Shown piece by piece: positions 1 to 9,185 of a DNA stretch of 64,000 nucleotides. Each line of letters starts with the position of its first letter. Position 1 is the first letter of the stretch. Under the pieces are notes generated by a model. It was not told the origin of the DNA. It was given only the letters and a program-made list of their open reading frames with translations, and did not search any database. The stretch comes from Serpens sp035306625. Lineage in GTDB: Bacteria > Pseudomonadota > Gammaproteobacteria > Pseudomonadales > Pseudomonadaceae. Both the position numbers and the translations under genes were made by a program. Location: NCBI GenBank assembly GCA_035306625.1, contig DATGNS010000305.1:1-64000 (forward strand), written 5' to 3'.

Positions 1-47
1 AGGGAGAACAGCATCACTCGCAGGGGGGGCAGCAACAGCGTCAGCAC
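1..47 (-). CDS. N-terminal fragment of a sulfatase/LTA-synthase-like membrane protein (runs off the left edge)
   Basis: Reading leftward from a GTG at 47 gives VLTLLLPPLRVMLFS before the window ends. This closely matches the first residues of the complete sulfatase-family protein at 1596-3515 (VLTLLLTPLRVAAFA), and both starts share the same leader TCGGAGCCCT containing the ribosome binding site. It is therefore probably a paralogue, so that two related genes flank ampDE. A TATAAT-like box (rc of 93-98) lies upstream. Only 15 codons are visible, so the family assignment rests entirely on this similarity. Confidence 0.5.
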   Translation of the reverse strand, partial: MLTLLLPPLRVMLFS

Positions 48-185
48 GACAGGGCTCCGACGGAAAAAGGGGGCTGCAACGAAAGGGCGACCATTATAGG
101 GTTCCGCCGAAGCGGCGAAAGCCTCGCCGGGGTTGGCGTTCGTCGGTCAAGCGCCTACAGTGGGCTGCCTTTTCCGGGAGTCGTT

Positions 186-746
186 ATGCAGGTTGAATCC
201 ACGGGTTGGGTGACCGGGGTGCGCCATTGCCCCTCGCCCAATTTCAATGCCCGCCCCGCGGGTGAGGTCTCGTTGCTGGTCATCCACAACATCAGCCTGC
301 CGCCGGGGCAGTTCGGCACCGGCAAGGTCAACGAGTTCTTCACCAACTGTCTGCGGGCGGACGAGCACCCCTATTTCGCGCAGATCTGCCAGATGCAGGT
401 GTCCGCGCACTTTCTGATCGAGCGCTGCGGGCGCATCACCCAGTTCGTGTCCTGCCTGGACCGGGCCTGGCACGCCGGGGTTTCCTGCTTCCAGGGGCGC
501 GAGAACTGCAACGACTTCTCCCTGGGCATCGAGCTGGAAGGCACCGACGATCTGCCCTACACGGATGCCCAGTACGCTGCGCTGGCGCGCCTGGTCGGGC
601 TGCTGCGTCGCACCTGGCCGGCGATCACGCCGGATCGCATCTGCGGGCATTGCGACATCGCACCGGGTCGCAAGACCGATCCCGGTCCTGCGTTCGACTG
701 GGCGCGTCTGCTTGAAGGTCTGTCAGCAAAGGGAGTCGATAGATGA
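186..746 (+). CDS. ampD: 1,6-anhydro-N-acetylmuramyl-L-alanine amidase AmpD
   Basis: A cytosolic zinc amidase that removes the peptide from anhydro-muropeptides during cell-wall recycling. Its loss is known to derepress AmpR-controlled ampC beta-lactamase in pseudomonads. The 186-residue length fits the family. The expected zinc ligands H34 (VIHNISLPPG), H155 (GHCDIAP) and D165 are visible, with E116 (GIELEG) and K163 (GRKTDPGP) at catalytic positions. There is no signal peptide, as expected for AmpD and unlike the periplasmic AmpDh paralogues. The stop overlaps the ampE start as ATGA, so the two genes are translationally coupled. Confidence 0.96.
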   Translation: MQVESTGWVTGVRHCPSPNFNARPAGEVSLLVIHNISLPPGQFGTGKVNEFFTNCLRADEHPYFAQICQMQVSAHFLIERCGRITQFVSCLDRAWHAGVSCFQGRENCNDFSLGIELEGTDDLPYTDAQYAALARLVGLLRRTWPAITPDRICGHCDIAPGRKTDPGPAFDWARLLEGLSAKGVDR

Positions 747-1573
747 AGTTCATCGTTCTGCTGCTGGTGCTCTGGGTAGAGAAATTTTCCGACTGGCGCC
801 GGCGGGTACAGCGGGATGGTCCCTGGCTACGCCTGCTGGCCTGGGCGGAGGGCCGAGCGGGCTGGCAGCCCTGGCTGGTCCTGCTGTCCGCACTGCTGGT
901 GCCCCTGGTGCTGCTGGGGGGGCTGCTCTGGCTGCTGCAACCGCTCGCCTACGGCTGGCTGCTGCTGCCGGTGCATCTGCTGGTGCTGCTCTACAGCTTG
1001 GGGCGAGGCGATGTGAAGGTGGCCCTGGGGGCCTTTCGCGATGCCTGGCGTCGCGAGGAGCTGGAAACCGCCGCGCTTGCCGCCGAGCGGGACATGCAGG
1101 TGCGCGTCGAAGAGCCCGACGCGCTGCTGCCTGCCGTGCAGGAACGCCTGGCCTGGCAGGCCCATGAGGGGTTCTTTGCGGTGATCTTCTGGTATGCGCT
1201 GCTGGGACCGCTGGCGGCGCTGGGCTACCGATTGCTGGCGCTTGCCGAGGCGCACGGCCGGGGCCAGGCGCTGCGCGAACTGGCGGGCCAGTTTCGGCAC
1301 GCCCTGGACTGGCTGCCCGCCCGGGCGCTGGTGGCCAGCATGGGGCTGGTCGGCAACTTCGTGTCGGTCAATCGGGTGCTGTTGCCGGAGCTGCTGCACT
1401 GGCACCAGTCTGCCGAGCGCCTGGTGGGCGCGGCCCTGCGGGCTGCCGGCGATTGCCAGGGCGCGCCGCGCGGCGAGGCGGGGGCAACCTGCCTTGACGA
1501 CCTCTGGCAACTGCTGGTGCGGGCCGCGCTGCTCTGGTACGCCGTGTTCGCACTCTGGACCCTGCTGGCCTGA
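743..1573 (+). CDS. ampE: Regulatory-signalling membrane protein AmpE
   Basis: An inner-membrane protein of 276 residues that forms the ampDE operon with the upstream amidase through a 4-nt ATGA overlap. Several hydrophobic segments are evident, notably around residues 45-90 (Leu-rich), near 145-165 and at the C-terminus. AmpE is assigned to the CobD/CbiB-like AmpE family and has been proposed to be a sensor in beta-lactamase induction, but its biochemical role is unsettled. The assignment rests on length, topology and the partner gene. Confidence 0.92.
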   Translation: MKFIVLLLVLWVEKFSDWRRRVQRDGPWLRLLAWAEGRAGWQPWLVLLSALLVPLVLLGGLLWLLQPLAYGWLLLPVHLLVLLYSLGRGDVKVALGAFRDAWRREELETAALAAERDMQVRVEEPDALLPAVQERLAWQAHEGFFAVIFWYALLGPLAALGYRLLALAEAHGRGQALRELAGQFRHALDWLPARALVASMGLVGNFVSVNRVLLPELLHWHQSAERLVGAALRAAGDCQGAPRGEAGATCLDDLWQLLVRAALLWYAVFALWTLLA

Positions 1574-1595
1574 GGGGCCGAGGCAAGGACGGGTA

Positions 1596-3515
1596 TCAGT
1601 CCTCCTGCGTCAGCCACAGGTTCTGATTGAGACGCCAGTCGACCCACTGCAGCATGGTCTTGACCCGCTGTTCGACATCGAGTCGATAAGGCTCGTCCGT
1701 GAAGCGGCCGGTCGCCTGCAGGGGAGCGCCCTGCTGGGCCGAGAAGCTCAGGGTGCCCTCCGGTGCCAGCCAGGTGACCACCGAACCACGCTGGGCGACG
1801 ATGCCGGACGGTTCCGGCGCGCGGGCCAGCAGCGAGCGGCCGAAGCTGGCGATGGGCTGATCGATGTTCAGCAGCGTCATCAGCGTGGGCAGCACATCGT
1901 ACTGGGAGGCGTAGCCGGACTCGCGGCCCGGCGCCACCGAGCCGTCGGGCGTGAAGATGAAGAAGGGCACCCGGAAACGGCTGGCCGGGTCCTGCGGGTC
2001 GGGGAAGATGGTGTGGTCGGCCAGGAACACGAAAACCGTGTTCGCGTACCAGTCCTGCTGCTCAGCATGATGCATGAACTGCTCGATGGACCAGTCGCTG
2101 TAGCGCAGGGTGTTCAGATAGGCATCCTGGGTGCCGAACTCATGGGGTCGCAGGTGGAACTCCGCGCCCGGGTCCGGGAAGGGATGATGCGTCGTGCCGG
2201 TGAAGAAGAAGGCGAAGAAGGGCGCGTCGCGGTCGGGACGGCTGTCGATCCAGCGTGCGGTATACATCAGGCCGTCGTAGTCCCAGCCGAACAGCGGAAC
2301 TTCCTGCGGGTACTGGCGCAGCAGCGGAATGTCTTCCTTGGCCGAGTAGTGGCCGAAACCCAGCTGGGCGGCGATGCCATCCATGTGGAATGAGCGCCGG
2401 TTGGAAGTCTGCACCATGTGGGTCTCATAGCCCCTGGCTGACAGCAGCTGGGCCAGCCGGGTCATGCGGTTCTGCTCCAGGCCCCAGCCCAGGGCCGGCT
2501 GGCTGGGCAGAACCGGCACCGAGGTGAGGATGGCCTGGATACCCTCGATGCTGCGCTGACCGGCCGCGAAGAAGTTGTCCCAGACCCGGGATTTCTTCAG
2601 CAGCTCATCGATGAAGGGGGTGGCGCCGTGGTGGGTGCCGGACAGGCCGTCGATGTGGGGAAAGCTCCAGCTCTCCAGAAGAATCAGCACCAGGTTGCGA
2701 GGCTTGCCGCCTTCCTGGGGCTGATACCAGTTGGCCAGGAACGGATCCTGTTCATGCCAGCCCAGGCGGGCCAGGTTGTCCTCGAGCTGTTGGTCACTGA
2801 AGAAGGCCAGGGGCTCGCGCTCCTGCTTGCGGGCCTTGCGGGTGTTGTGAATCACCGCGAAGGCGCCGTTGAGGGCCAGGGCCGCCTGCTTCTCCCCGCC
2901 GGCGGCGAAGGCGTCGATGGTGCTCAGGGGCTTGCCGGTGATCACCCCGCGGGCGCCCAGGAAGGTCAGCAGCAGGGCCAGTAAGGCGACCAGGGTGCGA
3001 CCGGCCCAGTGGCCGTTCAGTGGCTGGCTCATGCTGGGGCGAACCACCAGCCGATGCCAGGCGAAGGCCAGGGCGCCCAGCGCCGCGAAGCTGCCCAGGG
3101 TGACCGGCAGGTAGACCGAGAAGGCCATCTCGAAGAGCATCGGGTAGTCGTCGCCCAGCAGCAGGACCTCTCGTCCGGCGTGGCGGTAGACCTCGCCGAA
3201 ATACATCAGGTCGCCGACATTGACGGCAAACAGGGCAGCCAGGACCGGAAACAGCGCCCACAGGCTGACGCGCGCAAGGAAACGGGTCGGGCGAAAACGG
3301 AACGGCAGCAGCGCCAGGGCCACGAACGGCAGGCTGGCGAGCATGGCGATGGACAGGTCGAAGCGGCTGCCGACCAGGTAGATGCGGGCCAGCTCGCTCA
3401 GCGTGAACCGGTCGAAGTAATCCGAGTACACCAGGTAGTAGCCGCTGCGGATCAGCATGAAGATCAGCAGTGCGAAGGCGGCAACCCGCAATGGCGTCAA
3501 CAGCAGGGTCAGCAC
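1596..3515 (-). CDS. Sulfatase / LTA-synthase-family membrane phosphotransferase
   Basis: An alkaline-phosphatase-superfamily enzyme with five or so N-terminal membrane helices (residues 1 to about 190) and a large C-terminal catalytic domain presumed periplasmic. Metal-site and nucleophile motifs include LILLESWSFP (about 276-285), the segment AGQRSIEGIQ (about 317-326, with the presumed Ser nucleophile) and LADHTIF (about 498-504). The family includes LTA synthase, OpgB-like phosphoglycerol transferases and phosphoethanolamine transferases; the substrate cannot be told here. I chose the GTG at 3515, which has a GGAG 8 nt upstream; an in-frame GTG at 3563 would add 16 non-membrane residues. 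It converges with ampE. Confidence 0.85.
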   Translation of the reverse strand: MLTLLLTPLRVAAFALLIFMLIRSGYYLVYSDYFDRFTLSELARIYLVGSRFDLSIAMLASLPFVALALLPFRFRPTRFLARVSLWALFPVLAALFAVNVGDLMYFGEVYRHAGREVLLLGDDYPMLFEMAFSVYLPVTLGSFAALGALAFAWHRLVVRPSMSQPLNGHWAGRTLVALLALLLTFLGARGVITGKPLSTIDAFAAGGEKQAALALNGAFAVIHNTRKARKQEREPLAFFSDQQLEDNLARLGWHEQDPFLANWYQPQEGGKPRNLVLILLESWSFPHIDGLSGTHHGATPFIDELLKKSRVWDNFFAAGQRSIEGIQAILTSVPVLPSQPALGWGLEQNRMTRLAQLLSARGYETHMVQTSNRRSFHMDGIAAQLGFGHYSAKEDIPLLRQYPQEVPLFGWDYDGLMYTARWIDSRPDRDAPFFAFFFTGTTHHPFPDPGAEFHLRPHEFGTQDAYLNTLRYSDWSIEQFMHHAEQQDWYANTVFVFLADHTIFPDPQDPASRFRVPFFIFTPDGSVAPGRESGYASQYDVLPTLMTLLNIDQPIASFGRSLLARAPEPSGIVAQRGSVVTWLAPEGTLSFSAQQGAPLQATGRFTDEPYRLDVEQRVKTMLQWVDWRLNQNLWLTQED

Positions 3516-3586
3516 GGGAAAGGGCTCCGAATTAGCGATCGGCGCGCATTCTAAGGTGCGCACTGCCAGGGAGCCATCTGTTTACT

Positions 3587-3613
3587 TTAAGTTACGCATT
3601 GGCCGGCCGAGAT
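3587..3613 (+). promoter_or_regulatory. Putative sigma-28 (FliA) promoter of the chemoreceptor gene
   Basis: TTAA at 3587-3590, then exactly 15 nt, then GCCGAGAT at 3606-3613, compared with the FliA consensus TAAA-N15-GCCGATAA (9 of 12 positions match). It lies about 100 nt upstream of the chemoreceptor start at 3712, where chemotaxis genes normally carry such promoters. Confidence 0.6.
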
Positions 3614-3711
3614 GGTTTATAGATGTGGCCGTGTGCCATGGCGACCTGGAGTCGCGTGCGGAAATTGGTTGTATGGCAAGCCCGACAATAAGAACGAGAG
3701 AGGGATCACTC

Positions 3712-5721
3712 ATGCAGGCGCTGCTATTCCCGGCCATGCGGTTGATGGATCGGCTGAGCTTCGGCATGAAGTTCGCGCTGATCAGCGTGGTGTTTTTCCT
3801 GCCCATCCTGGCCGCCAGCTTCTATCTGCTGCGGGATGCCTACGAACAATACGGACGCACGCAGCTGGCGCGGGCCAGCCTGACGCTGCTGGACGCCGGG
3901 CTGGAAGCGCGCCGCGGCCTCGAAGAATACAAGGCCCTGCTGGCCGTGCGGGTTACCGAGCCGCAGCAGGACAAGGCGCTGCTCGACAGCCGCCTCGAGG
4001 CGGTGCAGCAGCAGTTGGGCAAGCGTCTGGAAACCCTGCCGGTCGATATCTTCCCGAGCACTCTGCGCGGCCTGCTGGGGCAGGAACGCGCCGGGCTGCT
4101 CGCGCGCCTGCAGGCGGTGGTGAACGAACCCTCCCAGCACACCCGGGTCGTCGAGGCCGAGCGGCTGTACGGGGCCGTGCAGGTATTCATCAGTCGTATC
4201 GTCAGCGAAGGCGGCCTGGGCCAGGACGTCGAGGCCGAGGTGCGCCAGCGCACCGAGCTGATCAGCCGCAGCACCGCGGAAGTCACCGTGCTGCTGGGCC
4301 ATCTGCGCACCATCGGCGCCGCCTCGCTGGGGCAGGGCGTGCTGAACTCCAGCGACAGCGTGCGGCTGGACGAGCTGCTGGCCAGCCTGGAGAAGCTGCG
4401 CGGTACCTACGCGGTCGAACTGGAGCCCCTGCGCCAGGGTGCCCTGGCCGCGCAGGCCGAGGCCAGTCTGGCCAGCGCCGGCGAGCTGGCCGAGCTGCTG
4501 GAGAACGAGGTGATCATGGCCGACAGCCTGAGTGCGCCGTGGCCGGCTTTCTTCGACGCCACCAGCCGCCTGCTGGCCCATACCCATGTCCTCGAGCAGG
4601 CGGTGGTGCAGCGTCTGGATGCCCGCCTGCAGGAACGCCAGGGCGCCCAGCAGGCGCGCATGTTCGGCCTGCTGGCGGCCATGCTGGTGGTGATGCTGCT
4701 GATCGCCTACCTGTACGGCGCCTTCTATCTGTCCCTGCGTCAGACCCTGCGGTCCCTGCGCAGCGTGATGCGCCAGGTGGCGGCCGGGGACATGACGGTC
4801 AGCTTCCGGGCCGCCAGCCGTGATGAGCTGGCCGAGCTGGGCCAGGATTTCAGTGCCAGCGTGGGGCAGGTGCGGGCGCTGATCGAGCGGGTCAGCCAGA
4901 CGGCCGCCGAGGTCGAGGAGCAGGCACGGCGCGTGGAGCACATCTCCGGGCAGAGCAGCCAGGCGGTGCGCGAGCAGCGCGAGCGCATCGATCAGGTCGC
5001 CACCGCCATGAACGAGATGTCCGCCACCGCCCAGGAGGTGGCGCGCAACGCCGCCACCGCGGTGGGCAACGCCCAGGGCGTGAACCGCGAGAGCAGTGTC
5101 GGCCGCGAACTGGTGGTTCGCCAGGTCGAGGAGATTCGCCAGCTGGCCGAAGGCCTGGACCAGGCGGTCGCCACCATCAACCGCCTGGCCGCCGACAGCC
5201 AGGCCATCGGCCAGATCCTCGACGTCATCAAGGGCGTGGCCGAGCAGACCAACCTGCTGGCGCTCAACGCCGCCATCGAGGCGGCACGCGCCGGCGAGCA
5301 GGGCCGCGGCTTCGCCGTGGTGGCCGTCGAGGTGCGCAGCCTGGCGCAGCGCACCCAGCAGTCGACGGCGGAAATCGAGCAGATGATCGTGCGCCTGCGC
5401 GAGGGGGTCAGCGCGGCAGTGCAGGACATGCATGCCAGCCATCGGCAGGCCGATGCCAGCGTCGAGCATTCCGCCTCGGTGCAGCAGGCACTGGACAACA
5501 TCCTCTCCGCCGTGGGCGAGATCGTCGATCAGAACCAGCAGATCGCCTCCGCCGTGGAGCAGCAGACGGCCGTGGCCCATGACATCGATCAGAACATCGT
5601 GCAGATCAGCCAGGCCGGCGAGCGCACCTCCGAAGGCGCCGTCCAGGCCGAGCAGGCCAGCCGCGAGCTGTCCGGTTCGGTGGCGCGTCTGCGGCAGCTG
5701 ATCGGTACTTTCAAGGTCTGA
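3712..5721 (+). CDS. Methyl-accepting chemotaxis protein
   Basis: A 669-residue transmembrane chemoreceptor. TM1 lies near residues 19-40, a long helical periplasmic sensor of about 275 residues follows, and TM2 is near 318-340 (LLAAMLVVMLLIAYLYG), then a HAMP domain and a cytoplasmic signalling helix. The tip region EQTNLLALNAAIEAARAGEQ is canonical, but the next segment reads FAVVAVEVRSLAQRT, with Val539 where most receptors have Asp (ADEVR). No C-terminal CheR pentapeptide is present. I chose the ATG at 3712 with a GAGAGGG ribosome site; the frame is open further upstream but would run through the FliA-type promoter. The ligand is unknown. Confidence 0.93.
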   Translation: MQALLFPAMRLMDRLSFGMKFALISVVFFLPILAASFYLLRDAYEQYGRTQLARASLTLLDAGLEARRGLEEYKALLAVRVTEPQQDKALLDSRLEAVQQQLGKRLETLPVDIFPSTLRGLLGQERAGLLARLQAVVNEPSQHTRVVEAERLYGAVQVFISRIVSEGGLGQDVEAEVRQRTELISRSTAEVTVLLGHLRTIGAASLGQGVLNSSDSVRLDELLASLEKLRGTYAVELEPLRQGALAAQAEASLASAGELAELLENEVIMADSLSAPWPAFFDATSRLLAHTHVLEQAVVQRLDARLQERQGAQQARMFGLLAAMLVVMLLIAYLYGAFYLSLRQTLRSLRSVMRQVAAGDMTVSFRAASRDELAELGQDFSASVGQVRALIERVSQTAAEVEEQARRVEHISGQSSQAVREQRERIDQVATAMNEMSATAQEVARNAATAVGNAQGVNRESSVGRELVVRQVEEIRQLAEGLDQAVATINRLAADSQAIGQILDVIKGVAEQTNLLALNAAIEAARAGEQGRGFAVVAVEVRSLAQRTQQSTAEIEQMIVRLREGVSAAVQDMHASHRQADASVEHSASVQQALDNILSAVGEIVDQNQQIASAVEQQTAVAHDIDQNIVQISQAGERTSEGAVQAEQASRELSGSVARLRQLIGTFKV

Positions 5722-5736
5722 CGCCGCCGGCGGGTT

Positions 5737-6528
5737 TCAGCCAGCCTGCGTTCGCCAGCCGAACAGTGTGCTGCTGTTGCGATAGGCGGCCTCGGCCAGC
5801 ACCTCGGGTTCCACCCCCATGCGGCTCGCCAGGGCGGCGCAGATGGCCGGCAGGTGTTCCGGACTGTTGCGCTGTCCCGGATGGCTGGCCGGCGCCATGT
5901 CCGGGGCGTCGGTTTCCAGCACCACGTCTTGCGGAGAGAGGCGCGCCAGCATGCGGTGCATGCGTTTCGCCTGCGGCCAGGTGCCGGCGCCGCCGAGGCC
6001 CAGGTAGAACCCCAGCTTGCGGTACTCGCGGGCTTCCTCCCAGCTGCCGCTGAAGGCATGCACGATGCCGCCGCGCGGCAGGCGCACACGCTTGAGGGTG
6101 GCGATCACCTCCGCGTGGGCGCGGCGCACATGCAGCAGGGCGGGCAGCGCGAATTCCCGTGCCAGCTCCAGCTGGGCCTCGAACAGCGCCTGCTGCGCCT
6201 GCCTGTCCGGCTGTTCGATGTAGTAGTCCAGGCCGATCTCGCCGACCGCGCACAGCGTCCCGTCACCGGCATGCCGCGTCAGGCGCTCGCGCAATGCTTG
6301 CAGATGCTCCGGGCGATGCCGGTCGAGGAAGCAGGGATGCAGGCCGAAGGCGGCGTGCATTCCTTCCTCGGCGCAGGCCAGTGACCACAGGCGTTCCCAG
6401 TGGTCCTCGGTGACGCCGATCAGCACCTGGCGTTCCACGCCCAGGGCGCGGCTGCCGGCCAGCACCCGGTTGCGGTCGGCGTCGAAGTCGGGAAAGTCCA
6501 GATGGGTGTGGGTATCGATGTAGCGCAT
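5737..6528 (-). CDS. tatD: TatD-family metal-dependent hydrolase (DNase)
   Basis: A 263-residue TIM-barrel metal hydrolase of the TatD family, whose members act as 3'-5' exonucleases or DNases on damaged DNA. Metal-ligand motifs are present: THTH at residues 6-9, GEIGLDYY near 95-102, a histidine in LLHVRRAH near 128-135, and the terminal LETDAPDM near 202-209. The start at 6528 aligns with the usual MxxIDTHTH opening, although the upstream ribosome site is weak. It is a stand-alone gene, not linked to tatABC, convergent with the chemoreceptor and divergent from the Lon-like gene. Confidence 0.92.
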   Translation of the reverse strand: MRYIDTHTHLDFPDFDADRNRVLAGSRALGVERQVLIGVTEDHWERLWSLACAEEGMHAAFGLHPCFLDRHRPEHLQALRERLTRHAGDGTLCAVGEIGLDYYIEQPDRQAQQALFEAQLELAREFALPALLHVRRAHAEVIATLKRVRLPRGGIVHAFSGSWEEAREYRKLGFYLGLGGAGTWPQAKRMHRMLARLSPQDVVLETDAPDMAPASHPGQRNSPEHLPAICAALASRMGVEPEVLAEAAYRNSSTLFGWRTQAG

Positions 6529-6649
6529 GCCGCGCAGGATAGCGCGCGACGTGACGGATCGGCAGGGTGTGCCTTGCCGAGGCCCGGGCGGAACGCCAGA
6601 ATGCCGCCAATCATCGCGGTCGCCGTTGCCGCCCTTCAAAGGATGTCCG

Positions 6650-9070
6650 ATGTCTGATTTCGCCACCCTGCTGCGCCTGTCCCCCGAAGCCCTGACCCGT
6701 CCCTGCAACCCTCGGCAATTCGCGTTCGCCACCACCGACGAGCTGGAACCCTTCCGCGGCGTGCTGGGCCAGGAGCGGGCGGTGGAGGCCCTGCAGTTCG
6801 GGGTGGCCATGCCCCGCCCGGGCTACAACCTGTACGTGATGGGCGAGTCGGGCACCGGGCGCCACTCCTTCGTGCAGCGTTACCTGAAGGCCGAGGCGAA
6901 GCGCCTGAAGGCGCCGGCGGACTGGGTCTACGTGAACAATTTCGACGAGCCCCGCGAGCCGCGGGTGCTGGAGCTGGCCCCGGGGATGGCGGCCACCTTC
7001 CTCGCCGACATCGAGGCGCTGATCGACAACCTGCTGGCCACCTTCCCGGCGGTGTTCGAGCAGCCCAGCTACCAGCAGAAGAAGAGCGCCATCGACCGCG
7101 CCTTCAACCAGCGCTACGACCAGGCCCTGGACACCATCGAGAAGCTGGCGCTGGAACGGGGCATCGCCCTGTACCGCGACAGCGCCAACGTCGCCTTCAC
7201 GCCCATGAAGGACGGCAAGGCGCTGGACGAGGCGGAGTTCGCCCAGCTGCCCGAAGCCGAGCGCGAACAGTTCCACAAGGACATCGGCGAGCTGGAGGAA
7301 CGCCTCAACGCCGAGCTGTCCGGCCTGCCGCAGTGGAAGCGCGAGAGCAGCAACCGTCTGCGCCAGCTCAACGAGGAGACCATCACCCTGGCCCTGGAGC
7401 CGCTGCTGGCGCCGCTGGCCCGCAAGTACGCGGAGCATGCCGGGGTGGATGCCTACCTCCAGGCCATGCAGGTCAACCTGCTGCGCACCGTGCTGGAAAC
7501 CCTGGTGGATGAAGGCCGCACCGATGTGCAGAAGCGCAACGACCTGCGCGAGCTCTACGCGCCCAGCCTGATCGTCGCCCAGCCCCAGGACGGCGGTGCG
7601 CCGGTGGTGTTCGAGCCGCACCCCACCTACGACAACCTGTTCGGGCGCATCGAATACAGCACGGACCAGGGTGCGCTGTATACCAGCTACCGGCACCTGC
7701 GCCCCGGCGCGCTGCACCGTGCCAACGGCGGCTACCTGATTGTCGAGGCGGAGAAGATGCTGGGCGAGCCGTTCGTCTGGGAGGCCCTCAAGCGGGCGCT
7801 GCAGTCGCGCCGGCTGAAGATGGAGTCGCCCCTGGTCGAGCTGGGGCGCATGGCCACCGTGACCCTGACGCCGGAGGTCATTCCGCTGCAGGTCAAGGTG
7901 ATCCTGATCGGCTCGCGGCAGGTGTACTACGCCCTGCAGGAGCTGGACCCTGACTTCCAGGAGCTGTTCCGGGTGCTGGTGGATTTCGACGAGGAAATCC
8001 CCCTGAGCGAGGACAACCTCGAGCAGTTCGCCCAGTTGATCAGGACCCGCACCACGGAGGAGGGCCATGCGCCGCTCACCGCGGCGGCGGTGGCGCGCCT
8101 GGCCACCTACAGCGCGCGCCTGGCCGAGCACCAGGGACGCCTGAGCGCGCGTATCGGCGACCTGTTCCAGCTGCTCGGCGAGGCCGATTTCCTGCGTCAG
8201 CTGGCCGGTGACCCGGTGACCGACGCGGCGCACATCGACCGTGCGCTGCAGGCCAAGGAGCGCCGCACCGGGCGCGTCTCGGCGCGCCTGCTGGACGACA
8301 TGCTGGCCGGCATCATCCTCATCGACACCGAGGGCTCGGCCATCGGCCGCTGCAACGGCATGACCGTGCTGGAAACCGGCGATTCGGTGTTCGGTCTGCC
8401 GGCGCGCATCTCCGCCACCGTCTATCCCGGCAGCTCGGGCATCGTCGATATCGAGCGGGAGGTCAGCCTCGGCCAGCCGATCCACTCCAAGGGGGTGATG
8501 ATCCTCACCGGTTACCTGGGCAGCCGCTATGCTCAGGAATTCCCCCTGGAGATCTCCGCCAGCATCGCCCTGGAGCAGAGCTACGGCTACGTGGACGGCG
8601 ACAGTGCCTCGCTGGGCGAGGTCTGCGCGCTGATCTCGGCGCTGTCGCGCACGCCGCTCAAGCAGGGCTTCGCCATCACCGGCTCCATCAACCAGTTCGG
8701 CGAGGTGCAGGCGGTTGGCGGCGTCAACGAGAAGATCGAGGGCTTCTTCCGTCTCTGCGAGGCGCGTGGGCTCACCGGCGAACAGGCGGCTATCATTCCC
8801 TATGCCAACATCAGCAACCTGATGCTGGACGAGCGAGTGCTGCAGGCGGTGCGCGAAGGTCGCTTCAACGTCTACGCCGTGCGCCATGTGGACGAGGCGC
8901 TGAGCCTCCTGGTCGGCGAGCCGGCGGGGACGCCGGACGAGCAGGGCAACTTCCCGGAAGGCAGCGTCAATGCCCGCGTGGTGGCGCGGCTGCGGGAAAT
9001 CGCCGAGGCGGGCCTGGAGGACGAGGAGCGCAAGGGAGCCCATCACGAGGCGCCCAGGTCAGCGACCTGA
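6650..9070 (+). CDS. Lon-like ATP-dependent protease (AAA_32/LonB-type family)
   Basis: An 806-residue protein with an N-terminal ATPase half and a C-terminal Lon protease domain. The Ser-Lys dyad is visible: S652 in DGDSASLGE and K695 in GGVNEKIEG, 43 residues apart as in E. coli Lon (S679/K722). The P-loop-like motif at residues 65-73 reads GESGTGRHS, with Arg replacing the usual Lys. There is no Lon substrate-binding N domain and no membrane segment. It resembles the Pseudomonas stress protease AsrA/PA0779 (from memory). The ATG at 6650 has AAAGGA 7 nt upstream. It is probably a cytosolic quality-control protease. Confidence 0.9.
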   Translation: MSDFATLLRLSPEALTRPCNPRQFAFATTDELEPFRGVLGQERAVEALQFGVAMPRPGYNLYVMGESGTGRHSFVQRYLKAEAKRLKAPADWVYVNNFDEPREPRVLELAPGMAATFLADIEALIDNLLATFPAVFEQPSYQQKKSAIDRAFNQRYDQALDTIEKLALERGIALYRDSANVAFTPMKDGKALDEAEFAQLPEAEREQFHKDIGELEERLNAELSGLPQWKRESSNRLRQLNEETITLALEPLLAPLARKYAEHAGVDAYLQAMQVNLLRTVLETLVDEGRTDVQKRNDLRELYAPSLIVAQPQDGGAPVVFEPHPTYDNLFGRIEYSTDQGALYTSYRHLRPGALHRANGGYLIVEAEKMLGEPFVWEALKRALQSRRLKMESPLVELGRMATVTLTPEVIPLQVKVILIGSRQVYYALQELDPDFQELFRVLVDFDEEIPLSEDNLEQFAQLIRTRTTEEGHAPLTAAAVARLATYSARLAEHQGRLSARIGDLFQLLGEADFLRQLAGDPVTDAAHIDRALQAKERRTGRVSARLLDDMLAGIILIDTEGSAIGRCNGMTVLETGDSVFGLPARISATVYPGSSGIVDIEREVSLGQPIHSKGVMILTGYLGSRYAQEFPLEISASIALEQSYGYVDGDSASLGEVCALISALSRTPLKQGFAITGSINQFGEVQAVGGVNEKIEGFFRLCEARGLTGEQAAIIPYANISNLMLDERVLQAVREGRFNVYAVRHVDEALSLLVGEPAGTPDEQGNFPEGSVNARVVARLREIAEAGLEDEERKGAHHEAPRSAT

Positions 9071-9185
9071 GCCGCTGCGACGACGGTTTCAGGGCGTTGT
9101 CCACAGGCTCGCCCGACATCATTTGCGTAACCTCCCAGCTGTGCCCGGCATGCGTCGGGCTGGGACCAGCATCCGGGAGAATGTC

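Noticed and set aside
6611..9046. A long open frame antisense to the Lon-like protease
   Set aside because: It lies opposite a clearly conserved gene, has no family motif and is His/Gln-rich, the usual product of reading high-GC coding DNA backwards.
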